This document shows positions 21,182 through 34,645 of a stretch of DNA of 64,000 nucleotides, one piece after another. This stretch comes from Kalmusia sp. IMI 367209. Its lineage: Eukaryota; Ascomycota; Dothideomycetes; Pleosporales; Didymosphaeriaceae. The DNA is taken from positions 2,666,001-2,730,000 of the forward strand of contig JAPEUQ010000004.1 in the NCBI GenBank assembly GCA_027946365.1, given 5' to 3'. The notes below the pieces were generated by a model. That model saw only the letters and a list, made by a program, of their open reading frames with translations. It did not search any database and was not told where the DNA came from. Made by a program: the position numbers and the translations under genes. Numbering within the stretch: the stretch's first letter is position 1; the number at the start of each line of letters is the position of its first letter.

Positions 21182-24100
21182 GCAGATGCGACTTGATGCC
21201 TACGGCGCGGTCGCTCGGGCGTGATGGTGCTGTGCCGGGCCGGTTCGCGATGGCGTTAAAGTGCGGGCGAGGTGAGGGTGCAAGCTTGATCGAATAGCAT
21301 TCCTTCGTGTCGACGTCGGTGTTCGCATATGAATGGGCGTGCCGGTAAAAATCCGGTGATAGATGGGGGGGTGGGATGATGGAGTGAAAGCCTAGAGATG
21401 GATTGTTGAAGTGAAAGGCTCGGGAGGGGAGAGCTAGGAAAGGAAAGGGGGCGAGGGTAACGGTTAGTAAGAAAGGACCTGGGTGGCTGGGTGTCTGGCT
21501 GTACCACGTCCTCGGCCTCCACCTGGGAGCGGGCTCTGTTATTTTTTTTCCCTCGCTCGTTGTTTATTTCCTGACGCTGACTACTCCGCTGCATGTGCGA
21601 GCGAGACGTGAGCCCCTCACTGTCCTTTTCCTAGCTTTAGAGGGGTTCTTGCTTGCCCCTCCAAAGCTCCTCAACTTGCGCCAGCCTGCGACCGACAGCT
21701 CCGTCTACAACAGAGCACACAGCACACAGCAACTTTGTAACGATACAGCACCTGATGATCCAATATTATTTCCGCACGTGTGTTGCCCAAAGGATACGTC
21801 GTGCAGAAGCAGGCTATACGGAAAGTTTCGGGCGCCGCGAGCCTCGAAACCTGGCAACCCACTGTCCAACCAGTCCTCCAACCGCGCTGCACCCAGGTAC
21901 GTACCCAGCTATTTCGCGAACGCAAGGCTAGCTGCACCATAGTGCTGTGCGACGACTCTCTCGACCTAGCAACACGGCGTCGAGAAAGAGCGGTATGGCT
22001 TCACTATGCCCTATGTATCCTCACCAAGGTCCACTTCTGCCAACAACCGCATACTCACACCGCCTTCCGGCGCAGCTTCCCGTGTGAAAGTTACTGACGC
22101 AGCTGCCAAAATTACAGCAGACGGTGACGATTCAGTACTCCCGGCCCCTCCCGCCTCCTCCCGCCTACTTTCGTAATGCTCATCTCATGACGACGGTGAA
22201 AAGGGGTGCCTTTGTCTCACACCATGACGCCAGGACGAGCTTCTAAATTTCACCAACCGCGAGGCGACGGCGCCCACGAGTAATCTTAGATACGCCGGGA
22301 CCGATCGGCGCCTGCTTACTCGTTCCTAGCGGAGAGCGCCCGTAGCAACGGAACCTGGGATATGGTTCCCCGGACCCACCTGGTCTAACCTTAGCACCCT
22401 CCAGAGTCGCTTGAGGATCTCGTTGTTGTGTTGTTGTTCCAATTTCGATTGAAAACAGTAATCTCATGCGAGCGTAGTTGCGTGCACGACGAACATCACA
22501 GACCCAACGCTAAAGCCGCCAATTCGCTTAGAATTTCAAAAAGGAATATTCTCATCTCAATTGGTCCTGGTCAGCAAGAAGGTGACCTGTCTGATCGTGC
22601 CCCGCTTGTCTTCAGGGATCGTGGGCGACCGTGTTCCTTACGAATGGCAAACCGGCGGTAAAAATGTTGGACACACGCCTCGCGAAAAGCTGGCAAGCCA
22701 TCGTGGACTCTTCCTCCGGTCGCGTTGACCCAAGACGACGAAATGAAATTGTGCTCAAGCAAAATTTCCACAACAAAGACACTCTTCTATGCAACATTTT
22801 CAAGAGGGGCATTGCTTTTCGCGTCACGACCCCCGCGCTAGCACGCATCTCGTAATGCTCCAGAAGAAATGGGCCACTTCCTGCTCCTGGTTTCATGTGC
22901 GGATCGCGGCGTCTTGCCGTGGGAACGGGAAAACGCCGACCGGCCTTGTAATTTGTTGAGGATATTCGTTGAAACTTCCTAATTACTTTCGACGCTGTGT
23001 TAGTTGTTGGTGCTTTACTGCCCTCGGCAGAGCTAATGTACAGGGCAGCTCTCACATACTGTGCGGTTGATTCTAGCAACGGAACCACAATCTCTGTCCA
23101 TGTATGCATGCCACTCCGGATGATGCTGTGGAAGTCTCTTCGCGTGGAGGGTGCGTTCTCAGAGAAGTTAGGGCGTAGCCTCAAACCTACTGCTGCTCCG
23201 CTGAGGGGCGCACGTCGTCCGATTCCACGGGAACGCTACCACCATCTTCCGGCAAGGTCATGCCTGCATAAAGCCCTGCGTATATTTAATGTGATAATGT
23301 GAGGCCCACACTCCTGTACTGTGCACACCCCTTTGTGCAGCAACGCAACGCTTCATAGCCTCGTGAGATGTTAGGTTCGAATGAATATAGCGCCTGAGAG
23401 ATTCTCCTCAAGACAATTCGACAGGCTGACCGTGGAACGTCGGCCTGTAAAAAGACGGCCCAGCCCGTTGCACAGGGCTTCTCGGTCACAGCTCCTTTCT
23501 GAGCTCAGCATCCTGGATGCCTTCGGAGCTACGCGACCGTTCGACATGGCGAGTCAGCTGCTGACAAGGCGTGTGCTGTCCGCACTCAAGGCCTCCCCCC
23601 TCGCTCGCGGTCTAGATGTGAAGTCGGGATGCCGAGCCATCGTACCACGGCTGTTTCGTGGCAGGCATCGTCGCTGTTTGACAGGCGAGGACTATGCGCT
23701 TTTACAGGCCACCGAACATGCCGACAAGCTGCTTGAGACACGCAAAGCATACATGGCTATGGACAGCTTGTTATGATGGCAGCCAAGTTGCTTCAGGAGG
23801 AACAAGCATGCGTAGAGACAACCGGCACAGGCGACGCTGAGGGCTTTGTGCCAATAGTGCACGAGTTCTCGCGCGCCCGCTTTTAGCCACGGATCACGTG
23901 CCTGCAAGGGATCAATCACACCGGAACCTCAAGCTGGGGGCTGGCGGACTCCAGTTGCCTCGGGGTCTCACAACCGCACTCGAAGTGTCCTGGCGCGTTC
24001 CCCCTCACTCGTCCTGTCTTCGCTCACACCCCTCTGCTCACGAGCCTGTTTGCACTGCTCATTTGCTGCGCAGATCCCGCAGCCGCGGATGGGAAAGAGG

Positions 24101-24337
24101 TAATTCGTGTTGGAAGCGCCCAGGCGGCGCCCATAGCCCAATCATCCCCTTCCTGCGAGCAGATCGCAACGTTGCCGATAGCACGCGGAGCGCCGACCCT
24201 TAGCTGCGAACGCGCTCTTCAGCAGCCCTGATCGTCAGTGGTCTCCCGTCCAAGGGCGCTCCCAGCTGGTGGGGTCCCACGCTCCGACTCAAAGAAAATC
24301 GTCCCCCCTCAGCAACGCGACGGCCGCGCCTCCCACG
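21182..24337. other. Long divergent intergenic region, about 3.1 kb
   Basis: Shared 5' region of the transcription factor (minus) and Ras GEF (plus) genes. It likely holds long leaders and regulatory sites for both, as is usual for fungal regulators. It has scattered stop-poor frames, of which only 23546-23776 is listed as doubtful. No repeats or RNA genes are seen. Confidence 0.5.
23546..23776 (+). CDS. Doubtful small ORF with presequence-like start
   Basis: From ATG 23546 a 76-aa frame (131 aa if the in-frame ATG at 23381 is used). The start MASQLLTRRVLSALKA is Arg-rich and amphipathic, like a mitochondrial presequence, and the end is helical and polar. There is no recognised family and no splice or promoter support. 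Confidence 0.22.
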   Translation: MASQLLTRRVLSALKASPLARGLDVKSGCRAIVPRLFRGRHRRCLTGEDYALLQATEHADKLLETRKAYMAMDSLL

Positions 24338-27300
24338 ATGAATGGCTTCAACGGCAGCACCGTCCCTCCGCCGGGAAGCATGTACGTGCGGGCGCTGTAC
24401 GACTACGACGCCGACGACCGCACGAGCCTGAGTTTCCGCCAGGGCGACATCATCCAGGTCATAACACAGCTGGAGAGCGGCTGGTGGGATGGTGTCATCA
24501 ACGGCGTGCGCGGCTGGTTCCCGAGCAACTACTGCGCCGTCGTCACGCGGGCTGCCGACGATGTCGAGGATGAGCGTAACGGCGCCGACGTTGATGATGA
24601 CCACGACACGCAGTCGCTAGGCGGCACCGACTATACCAACTCAGACACCGAATCGCTCAATGGCAACGATACCATCCTGCCAATCGAGCGCAACGAGAAC
24701 AGCAAAGAGGAGGAGGCTGCCTTCTGGATACCCCAGGCAACGTCCGATGGCCGGCTGTTCTACTTCAACACCCTTACTGGCGTCAGCACCATGGAGCTGC
24801 CCCTCGAGACACCCTCCGCGAACGAGAACGGCCCCCGCGATCGTGTCAATGTCTTCATACCGGAATCGTCTAGGCCACCTCCGGAACTGTTGGCTTCTGG
24901 CTACAACGTGGAAGACACAGACGACGAGAACTCGGCTTCGGACTTTGAGGGTCCGGGTATGATGGGCTCACACAGCTCTTTGGTAAGCCCGACCCTGACA
25001 CACATAGCATGCTCTTCTGCTGACTACGATTGCTTAGCCTGGACGCAAGAGGTTGTCGGACGGTGTATCGCCGGCGACATCCATGGACTCGATGAACCAG
25101 GCTTCTTCCTTTGCACGGTCGGCAGACGCAAATGGTACGAGCTTTTCGATAGCTAACATTCCCCCCCTTGGAATCACTGCCACCTCCTTTGCTAACAACC
25201 CTATGGGTGGACCATCCATGACATCCGCTGTGTCTCGAAAGTTCTACGACGATGTGAACCCCGTGCCCCTCACCTGGAACCGTATGGTTGAGGACATGCG
25301 TCGAGCCATCGAGCACTATCGCCAAGCGATAAACAACAGCGATCGTTCAGAATTCGTAAAGAGAGCAGAAGACATCTCTGACCATCTTCGTTTGATCCTC
25401 GCTGCTGGGTCTGGAACGACCGATAACCACTCTGGCAACCCCTCAATCATTTCGACGAACAAAGCTCTTTATCCACACTTTCGTGAGACGATGTCAAGGT
25501 TCTCTAAGTTGGTCCTATCGTCCCACATTGCTGCCGCGGACTTCCCACCGCCGGATTCATATTCGAAATGTCTCAAAGAAGCCGACGGCGTTCTGAACGG
25601 TGTGTACGGCTTTGTCGAAGTTGCCCGTCAGCAGCGTGGGGAAGAAATCCCTCGCTTGGTTCCTGGATTCGTAGTTGGTAGCCCTGCAGGTGGGAATTGG
25701 CACAACAACGGCGTTGATGTTCGCGATCCCTCAACCTCGACCTCGTTCATTGACCAAGAAGACTACGAGCCAATGGTTGAGCCTACAGTGAAGCTAGACT
25801 CCCGCATTTTGGAACGTCTGGAAGATTTGAAGCGCTTGATTGTTTCAAGCATTCGAAGGCTGGACGAGCAGCTGGTTGTGCGCGACAAGATTGTTACGCC
25901 CTACAGACACCAGCTCATTGGCGATAGTGTCTGCAACGCTGCTGGAAAGGTTCTGGATGTCTGCCGCCCTTGGATATCCACGATTGAATCCATCAATCTC
26001 TCTTCGATCAGCTCAACCATGCAGGGACAGCAATTGGGCGAGTTTAGCGTGCAAAAGCAGAAGGTTTATGACTTAGTCTCAGAGCTGGTGATCAGCTGTC
26101 AAGGTGTTGCTGCTCCGCTAGCTGACGAATGGGCGGACAACCGTGGTGATTCCCTCGAGGAAAGAATCAATGGTTGTCGAGCTGTTTCGCGAGATCTTGA
26201 GACTAGTATTGTGCAGCAATACGGCCTTCTGCAGAACTTATCAGAAGCGGTGCCTCTAGCCGATATTGCAGTGCGCAACGACCCACGACGAAATACGGAC
26301 ACGGAAGTAGGAACTTCACATGCCAGAGGAGGCTCAGGTGGTGGAAGACCACTCTTGAAAGACATGCCGCAACCCCATACGTACAGCGAGGGTACCTCAC
26401 TAGATGAAAAAATGGAACCGATCCGCACTGCGAATAGTAGCAAAAAGATCAAAGACTTTTTCGGAGAAGTTCCTAATATACCACAAAATACGGTCGAGGA
26501 GGTACCCGAATTCCTCAAGCTGGACCACGAAGGTGAAATATCTTACGATCATAAATCCAACCCGGCCCAGCTTCGTGGAGGTACGCTTCAAGGCTTAGTT
26601 GAACAGCTCACCCGACATGATCGTCTTGACCCTGCGTTCAACAACACATTTCTCCTTACTTATCGTTCCTTCACAACTGCCTCCGAGCTCTTCGAGATGC
26701 TGGTAAAGAGATGGAGCATTCAGCCGCCATACGGGATTGCTAAAGAGGACTACCAGACATGGGTCGACAAGAAACAGAAGCCGATACGTTTCCGTGTGGT
26801 CAATATTCTTAAGAGTTGGTTTGATAACTACTGGATGGAGGGTAACGACGAAGAAGCACGTATATTGATTCAAAGAGTGTACAACTTCGCCAAGGACCAC
26901 GTAGCGACAACCAGTACGCCTGGTGCTGCTCCATTGATGACGTCCGTTGAACAACGTTCCCGAGGCCCGGATATGCCGACAAAGCGCATGGTTCTTACCC
27001 TCAATGCCCAAACGCCCCAGCCGATCTTGCCCAAGCATATGAAGAAATTGAAATTTCTTGACATCGATCCTACGGAATTCGCACGTCAGTTGACCATTAT
27101 CGAGTCACGTCTTTACGGCAAGATTAGGCCTACTGAGTGTCTCAATAAGACCTGGCAGAAGAAGCTGGCGCCAGGAGAACCCGATCCGGCCTCCAACGTG
27201 AAAGCGCTCATTCTTCACTCAAATCAACTGACAAACTGGGTTGCGCAAATGATTTTGACTCAACAGGATGTGAAACGAAGAGTTATTGTCATCAAGCACT

Positions 27301-27982
27301 TTGTGAATGTTGCGGAGGTGAGTTATCCGACATGATTGTCTGAGATTAAAGCTAACTCAAGTAGAAATGTCGCCTATTGAATAATTTCTCGACACTAACA
27401 TCAATCATCTCCGCCCTCGGCACTGCACCGATTGCTCGCCTTAATAGGACGTGGCAAGCTGTCAATGCACGATCTATGACCACTCTGGAGAACATGCGTA
27501 AGCTCATGGGTAGTACCAAGAACTTCATAGACTATCGAGAGACGCTACATAAGGCGAATCCACCGTGCATTCCTTTCTTCGGTACATTAAATCCTTTACG
27601 TTAATACGGATATTCGCTAACAAGACTAGGTGTCTATCTCACAGATCTAACCTTCATTGAGGATGGTATTCCTTCGCTGATCAAGAAGACTAACCTCATC
27701 AATTTCGCCAAGCGTGCGAAGACTGCTGAGGTCATTCGCGACATTCAACAGTATCAGAACGTGCCATACCCACTCCAGCCGGTGCCGGAACTGCAGGATT
27801 ACATTTTGACCAACATGAACTCGGCGGGCGACGTGCACGAGATGTACGAGACGAGTTTGCAGGTTGAACCAAGAGAGCGTGAAGACGAGAAGATTGCAAG
27901 GTTCGTCATGACTTGGTCCAAACTGCAACATGCGGTAGACTGACAGTGTCGTAGGCTTCTCTCTGAGTCTGGATTCTTGTGA
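24338..27982 (+). CDS. cdc25: Cdc25-type Ras guanine nucleotide exchange factor
   Basis: Activates Ras by GDP/GTP exchange, upstream of cAMP/PKA signalling. 1146 aa in five exons: 24338-24982, 25038-27317, 27365-27581, 27630-27900 and 27955-27982; introns are 47-55 nt and all phases agree. Domains in order: an SH3 domain at about residues 15-68 (ALYDYDADD...GWWDGV...GWFPSNY), a WW-like module at about 128-160 (W-I-P-Q...[11 protein letters not shown]...P), a long helical/linker region, a RasGEF N-terminal (REM) motif ([17 protein letters not shown]), and the catalytic CDC25 domain from about 885, with the conserved [25 protein letters not shown] and [16 protein letters not shown]. It ends in LLSESGFL. 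The frame is open further left without an ATG, so a 5' exon may be missing. The gene symbol is by similarity to yeast CDC25. Confidence 0.93.
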
Positions 27983-29321
27983 TGATACCCCACAAACGCA
28001 TTTGACATTGTTGATACGAACTCGACTTGGCGTTTTCAGGGTGTGAAACGAAATTCTACTTTCACGGACATGATTACCCAGGGCGCGCATTACGAGGCAT
28101 TTTCACGCAAGCTTTGGTACAAGCTACGACCGGCATATGAAGCACCGCAACTCCTCCATCATCTTCTCAATGCTGGTATTCGGCTATTTCTCGGTTGGTA
28201 CGGAGGCTTTTACTAAGGGATCTACATTCTTACCTACTATCCGTATAATAGATGAAACGAGATTCTCGATACCATGAGTTCCCCAACGATGATCTTTGAT
28301 ATGACTTTTGAAATGCCAAGGGGTCGTCGCGAGTTAACCTAGTAGTGCTTTGGGTTGCAGGTGATTGGCGAGCAGTGATTCGCTCATTAGGCAGGTGGGG
28401 CGCGAAACTGTCCGAAAGGCATGCATACACGACATCACGACCCCCATACCGAGTCGAAGAAGCAGATCCAAGACAACCCAGTCGGAGCTCGGCATGCGTC
28501 CTTTGACAATCCCTTGACGAGCACACATGGAATAAAGTTCTTTCGGCCTCCACATGCTGTTCGATTAGAGCAAGACATTAGTCGGCAAGTCGTTTTGTCG
28601 TGCCAACGTCGCACAGCCAAGCCAGCATCGACCTCGTTTCGATAGTATGCATCTACTCGGGGCTCTAGGCAAGGGATTCCTTGCCGCAGGCATTACGAAC
28701 TGATCAAATCCGTAGCCCTCAGCATTACACGGGCAGTTCCCCGGTTACTGGCGAGGGAGGCGGGCGAGTGCGAAAGGGAGGGCTAGTCGCACAGCATCTG
28801 CAGCCCGCCATCAAGCTGCAGGCTGGCCCGGTTCACGAACGAAGAATGTTGCGTCGCTACCAGCGAGCATGAAACGAATGATATATCGGCACCCATAGAG
28901 CCCGTCCGGTGATGGCGTGGTGCCCGCCGTCCTCCCGCCCCTGCTTCTGACAGGTGCGCACCAACATGGCAAACTCACGCCTTGTTACCGCCACGGCAAC
29001 GGGTCTTGATCGGCCAACCTCCGGCAACACTGGTGCTCTACCAGATCTTTCAAAATCAGCGTTCTTAGCTCTGGGACATACGTACAGGACCGTGCTTTCT
29101 ACTGGCTCACCAAGATTGCCATCTATTTGGGCAGGCTGGACCCACTACCACGCCGGAGGTGACCCTACCTCCCCCAAAAGCCCGCCCCTCCTGACCTCCT
29201 GTTAAACGCCCGTACTTGAACCTCGTTGCTCCTTGTTGGCCTTCACCCTTCCTTTCGCTCTTTTCACACCTTTTTTTCGATTTTTGGATTTTCTTAGCCA
29301 CTCACTACTACCATTTTCGAA
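27983..29321. other. Intergenic, ends in pyrimidine-rich promoter
   Basis: 3' side of the Ras GEF, then no supported gene. The last 90 nt before the GH16 start (about 29230-29300) are C/T-rich, as in strongly expressed fungal promoters. Confidence 0.5.
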
Positions 29322-30565
29322 ATGTTTAGGATACGCGATGCCATTGGCGCACTCCCCTGGCTGATCCATACGATGTCTCGCTTGGGTATGTACACAGTAT
29401 AGGTCGATGATCCGCGCGAGCAACATCCTACATGCTGACGCGCTTTTCCCAGCCAATGCCGACTGCGAGTGCGGCTATTCCGTCAACAAAACGACCGACG
29501 CGACCTACCAAGTCTATACAGATCTCATGGAGAACGACTTCCTGCATACAAGTGGCGATAACGCCACGGAATTTGGATGGCAGCCACAACAATACAATGT
29601 CTCAGCCAACGATGCGCGTGGACCATATGGCAAGGATTTCGACCTTGCAAACGTCAAATTGAACCCGTTGAAGGACTCGGACACATGGTCTGGCGCTTCT
29701 CAAGATGGTGGAGATGCAGGCTTACAACTGTGGGTGCGTGGGGACCACTCGCCTGGTCTTGTAGGCAGCGCGGAGGTAGCTACCGTTCGCGAGGATGCAC
29801 TCTACGGCAGTTTTCGTGTAGGTATGAAGCTGTCGGCCCAGAGCGGGACATGCGGTGCTTTCTTTTGGGTACGCAAGACTTTTCGAGCCATAAATGTTCT
29901 AAAAACGACCGTGCTGACTGCTGCAGTTCTACAACAACTCACAAGAGATCGACATGGAATTTTTGTCCAGGCAATTCAATGGATCGCAAGGCACTGTTCA
30001 ACTTGTCCTTCAATCTTCCCAATCTGTTATAAACGGTTACGATGCATCCGGCACCTCTGGCTATCAAATTGAACATCTCCCTTTCCGGCCAGACGAGCGA
30101 TTCCATGAGTACCGCTTCGACTGGTCGCCTGATCGTGTCATATTTTACGTTGACGGCCAGATTATGCACGAGATGACCCAAGGTATTCCCACCTCAAGCG
30201 GGCATATGTTTATGAATCACTGGAGCAACGGCGATCCAAAGTGGTCAGCTGGACCACCTGCTGAGGATACAGCGATGACAGTATCGTACGTAAAGGCATA
30301 CTTCAACTCGACGGACGCTTCACGACATAAATCACATAACAAACAATGCCCAACATTCGACGCTTCGAAAGTCTGTCAGATTCCAGAGCAGACGATCGCA
30401 CCTGACGGCAACAATGCGAAGACTTATTTCTTCTCCCAAGACGGCGGGCATCGCACTCCGGGACAAACGGTATATCATACGACAAACAGCGCGACAACCC
30501 TCATTGCCGTACACGCAATATACGTTTCGATACTCGTCAGTTTCTTGAGCTGGGCAATCCTGTAA
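29322..30565 (+). CDS. GH16 GPI-type glycosidase
   Basis: Secreted glycoside hydrolase family 16 protein acting on beta-glucans or as a cell-wall transglycosylase. 372 aa in three exons: 29322-29385, 29453-29868 and 29927-30565, with introns of 67 and 58 nt and fitting phases. The N-terminus is signal-peptide-like, with mature start near NADCECGYSVN. The catalytic signature is QEIDMEF (nucleophile Glu, Asp, acid/base Glu), encoded at the start of exon 3. Other GH16 landmarks are YGSFRVGMKLS, HEYRFDWSPDRVIFYVDG and MNHWSNGDPKW. The C-terminus is a hydrophobic tail (about 20 aa) after a polar stretch, suggesting a GPI anchor. The signal peptide is not ideal because the hydrophobic core is short, so an alternative start cannot be excluded. 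Confidence 0.92.
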
Positions 30566-32604
30566 TTGTCCTTTCGAGACTGACGGCTTCACGCCTAGGC
30601 GTGAACACACGAGCGCATTGCACCACCCTCTCATATCGTTTCCACGATCCACCACGAGGCGTTAGGGTTTCTGTACCAGATTCTTTGTCCTTTACCTTTC
30701 GGAGGTGTGTCAACGGTATTACCAATTCTGAGACGTTGAAGCTGCTCTTGTGCCGGACCCTGTTCCGCTTTAATGTTTCCTTTGAGTGGTGTCTACTACA
30801 ACCTCGCTTCTTGTATCTACGCATGTTCCCCTTAGGGACTCTCGTCTCCGCTAAAGTGGGAGCTCCGATTTACTTCTTCACCTTCTCAACATCCAGCAGG
30901 TTTATTACCTAATATATTAATCAGGCTTATGCTTCTTATCAATACCTCTTTTACTGTTTTGGGTTACGGAGGGCTATTTGGCTTTAGATGCACCATGGAG
31001 GTTGCATGGCGAAAAGTACGATAGGTATTATCTAGGTATAACCACTACACGAATGTATGAATACCATTTCCAACCAAACATCAAACATCAACAAACAATT
31101 TGCTCAGTAGTATGCACGTTCACTGAGTCTGGAAGAGGCGATAGACGTGACACCCGGACGCGGTACCGCTAGGTTACTGGGCGCTTGGCCGGCGATGACA
31201 TGTGTGGCGCGCTACAAATATACATGCGTAAGCCGCGCTTTCCATGAGAGCTATCGATTATTACTTTGAGCTACTATTTTGAGAGTGAGCAGAGTTTTGA
31301 CGCCGGGGAGCGAGGACCAAATTGTCGTGATTGATCTATTGCGAGATCAGCACCAAGGCAGGAACACGGATCATTGCATGAGATACGGTGTAGGTCAGGT
31401 GGGAGGGAGAGGCGCTTGGGTTTCGTGAGAGGCAAGTAGTGCTTTCCGGTGCAGCTGCCTTCAACGTCTCCTCAACGAGCATGCTCGGTTCCTCGAACTA
31501 TTTATAGAGTACGCGTCGCTCGCGCTTAGGGGGATGTGGAAAGTGGATGGAGTATCCACTTCTTGATCGAAGCTTTGCCGGCGTGCAGACGGACTGACTA
31601 CTAAATATTTTGGTGGAAGCTTGTATTTTGGCGTGACGTGAATAGAAGAAGACCTGGGGCATGCGGGTATTTTTAAGGAAGCGTGGACTATGGACGCCGA
31701 TGGCTTGGGGTAAATAAGGGAAAGAGCGAAGTTGTGGAGGGATAGCAAATTGACGGACGATGGATTCTTGCAGTGGTTCAATCCCACCGATTTACTACGC
31801 GTCGATACCTATCTTTAGCTGAACGGAAACATGCGTACAGTCACCACATGTTGCTTTATAGTTTACTGATAATATATTATTGACTGTCGCTGGACTTGTC
31901 CAACCTGGAAGTTCGCGCCTCCCCTTTAGGTTTAGAAAGCATGTACATCCTAATTGCGATGTGTTCAAACACGAGATGTCTCTCACTCCGCAAACCTTCA
32001 GACATGTGGTTGAGCGCAGAAGGAGGGAGCAGCGTGGGGAGTGCACCCCTTGCTTCCAATCTGGGCGTCACCTTCTTCATTCCACCTTGTTGACGTTGGT
32101 CGAGGACAAAAGCTCTTACCCTCACAACAGAACATCACGCCATGACCGTGAGCATGTTTGCCCGTCTCTTTTGAACCATGAACAGCTTTCTCTGATCGTC
32201 TCACATACTCCGCACTCGTTTACTCAGCACTTTTACGCTGTTCTCTTACGCGGTCGCTCTTTCAAATGTGCTTTTGTTAGCATCTCCCATATCGAGTACA
32301 CAGTAACCGAGGTAACCAGAGTACCATACTTGCTAGTCGAGCATTCGATGGAATAGCGAACGAACTACGACAACAGTGCTTGCACCCAGATTCGATAGCG
32401 GCTGTAGCGGTATTACGCTCGGTATCCTGTGGCCGAGCGTATAGTGAGTTTGCCTTACGAGTCGGTATCTGAAGCGAAGTGCACTTTCAAGTCCACAAGC
32501 GCCTGAGAGGCGATATCGGATAGGGCGAGGTGCAGCAAGCGGCACCGCCGTAGGATTGCCACCATACCAATCCAGAGCCTCCGACTAGAGATAATCTCTC
32601 CGCC
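30566..32604. other. Intergenic, about 2 kb, no supported gene
   Basis: Only short frames on both strands, none with ATG context plus domain or splice support. Confidence 0.6.
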
Positions 32605-33398
32605 ATGCGGACAACAGCAATTGCCGCACTTCTTGTCTCATCTCTTACTCTTAGCGAAGCTATCGAATTCGCGGAACTTCTACGCTTTCCATCTGCTTTC
32701 GCGACAACAGCCTGCGCGACCCCAGGCTCTACTCCAGAATCTTATGTTCCCGTTGCGACCGCGCTTTTGGATAGTCCGATTGCAGGGCCGCTCGAGTAAG
32801 TTGAATGCGATGGTATGAATGAATCTAGAGCCAATTAACATTGACATATAGTCTTCGTCAGGCGCCAGCTGTTCCACCGTTGCCTGCAAACCCTCCACTG
32901 AACCCGGCAGTTCCCAATGCAAACCCCAAACCCGCTGCTCCAGCTACTGCACCAGCTCCTACTGTCCCCGTTAACCCAGTGGATCCAGCAAAGCCTCCTG
33001 CGAACTTGCCGGCGAATCCTCCAGGGGTCGCGCCAGCGGCACCGCCCGCGATACCACCTGCGCCGCCTGCACCCCCTGCCGCAGTCCCCCTCACGCCAGC
33101 ATTAGTTCCCGAACCTCCGGTTCCGCCTCATGATCCTTTTGTATCTGTCACTGTCCAATGGGTCGAGACATGGATTGGTACCTCCCGTACATGGGTTCCT
33201 CGAACGGTCACGCTCCGTAATCAAGCGCTCTCCGGAAGTCCACCTCTACCTGGGAAGGGAGAGATCGGTATGGGAACGCTGACGGGGCATTTGGGTGTCA
33301 CGAAGACTGTGATCAGGGGAGCGGCAAAGACGGTGGGACCAGGATGGCAGGTGGGAGTTGTGGCAGCTATGGGCGTAGGAGTTGCCGGGTTGATTTGA
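32605..33398 (+). CDS. Secreted Pro/Ala-rich protein with hydrophobic tail
   Basis: A 245-aa protein in two exons, 32605-32795 and 32852-33398, with a 56-nt intron (GTAAGT...CATATAG, phase 2). Residues 1-19 form a signal peptide. Residues about 67-160 are a Pro/Ala/Asn repeat region (units such as PANPP and PAAPP). A compact conserved-looking segment follows (SVTVQWVETWIGTSRTWVPRTVTL). The end is a Gly/Val/Ala-rich hydrophobic tail (VGVVAAMGVGVAGLI) that could direct GPI anchoring or insert in a membrane. No cysteines occur after residue 40, so it is unlike the Cys-rich secreted proteins in this window. It is likely a wall-associated structural protein; function is unknown. Confidence 0.82.
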
Positions 33399-34645
33399 AA
33401 GGAGGAAGAAGAACAGACATGAAGAACATGGTAGAGGGACTGGAGATGGAATGGGGCGCGAAGAGATTACGCGCGTGAAACATGGTTTGGATGGGAGGTG
33501 ATATGGAGGACGGCTTTGCATGATAGCCCTACTTAGGCGGTGAAGGATACGAAGGCCATGAAATTGGATGGCGAATAGGCGGGAGGACAAATCAGGGCAT
33601 GCCAACGGTGTATTTTAGCTGCTGATAGCTTTGCAAGTCTCGAAATAGATGGTGTCGAAAGCTTTCTCCGATTTAAAGGCGATTGCGCCGAGTAATGTTG
33701 GTATGGTTCCGGGCCATTATCGTGGCCCACGCGCGAGGGACCAGCAATCCCGGTTTTGGTTCGCGGTCCATGCTGTTCCGCAACGTTTGTCAAAGTGGAC
33801 GTGCAAACAACCTCCTTGAACTCTTTCCCCGACGTCCCCGATACGAAGAGAGTCCAGCTCGGTGACGAGGTCGTCTTGATTCGCTAGGCACGCCGATGCG
33901 GGTCTTCGGTGTGCGCACCCCGCGTTCTACGGACGCAGGCGCGTCAACAATGTCAGCTGTCGAAGCCGAAGCATAAAACGATATCGATATCATGGATTCA
34001 GGAGGTATCAGCCCAGCAGGTATTTATTGTGGGACGGGGTCGCGTCTGGCCCACGATTAACGCGCAAGAGGTGAGCATGGCGCAGGCAGTGGACTGACGT
34101 GTGGCGAGACCTTTTCTCACCGCATGGTTATCGCCAGGTTGGTCTCGGGCGCACGGACCCCCGGTCGAACCCCGTTCCTATCGCTGCGCTGTCCAACAAC
34201 GTGATTTTGACGGTGAGGCCGTACACGTTTTTTTTCTTTGGTCCATCATCTCGGGTCTTTATAAGTGCTTTGCCTCCTCCTTGCTACTGAAACCATCATC
34301 CCAAAGTCATTCACCATTGTTACGCACGACATCGATTCGCTCGATATCCGGACAACGCAAACACTCGATCCAACAATCTTTAGAGACTAGCTCTCTAATG
34401 ACCATATATTCGACCTCGCCAGTCATCTTTCGACCAGCATTTCCAGAGCCATCAGAAATCTCCACACCGACCAATTCTACCCCTTCGACGCCAGCATCCT
34501 CACCACCACAATCTCCCACGGGCACACTCACCACTACTTCGCAACAACCTATCCCCCCAGCCACCCACATTCGGGCCAATTCACATCTTCAAAACAGCTC
34601 TTTACCCAAATCGAAGACTGATAGATTGAGGAGAGGAGAGCAAGA
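33399..34645. other. Intergenic, contains an upstream ORF
   Basis: 3' side of the Pro/Ala-rich gene and 5' region of the 2EXR-like gene. A Ser/Thr/Pro-rich frame starting at ATG 34398 overlaps the start of the next gene in another frame (see findings). Nothing else is supported. Confidence 0.45.

Noticed and set aside
22612..23184. 190-aa minus-strand frame
   Set aside because: No domain, start not supported, and codon content looks random; only its short internal start was kept as a weak observation.
34150..34200. tRNA-like GGTCGAACCCC near 34170
   Set aside because: Flanking bases cannot form the five-pair T stem or an acceptor stem.
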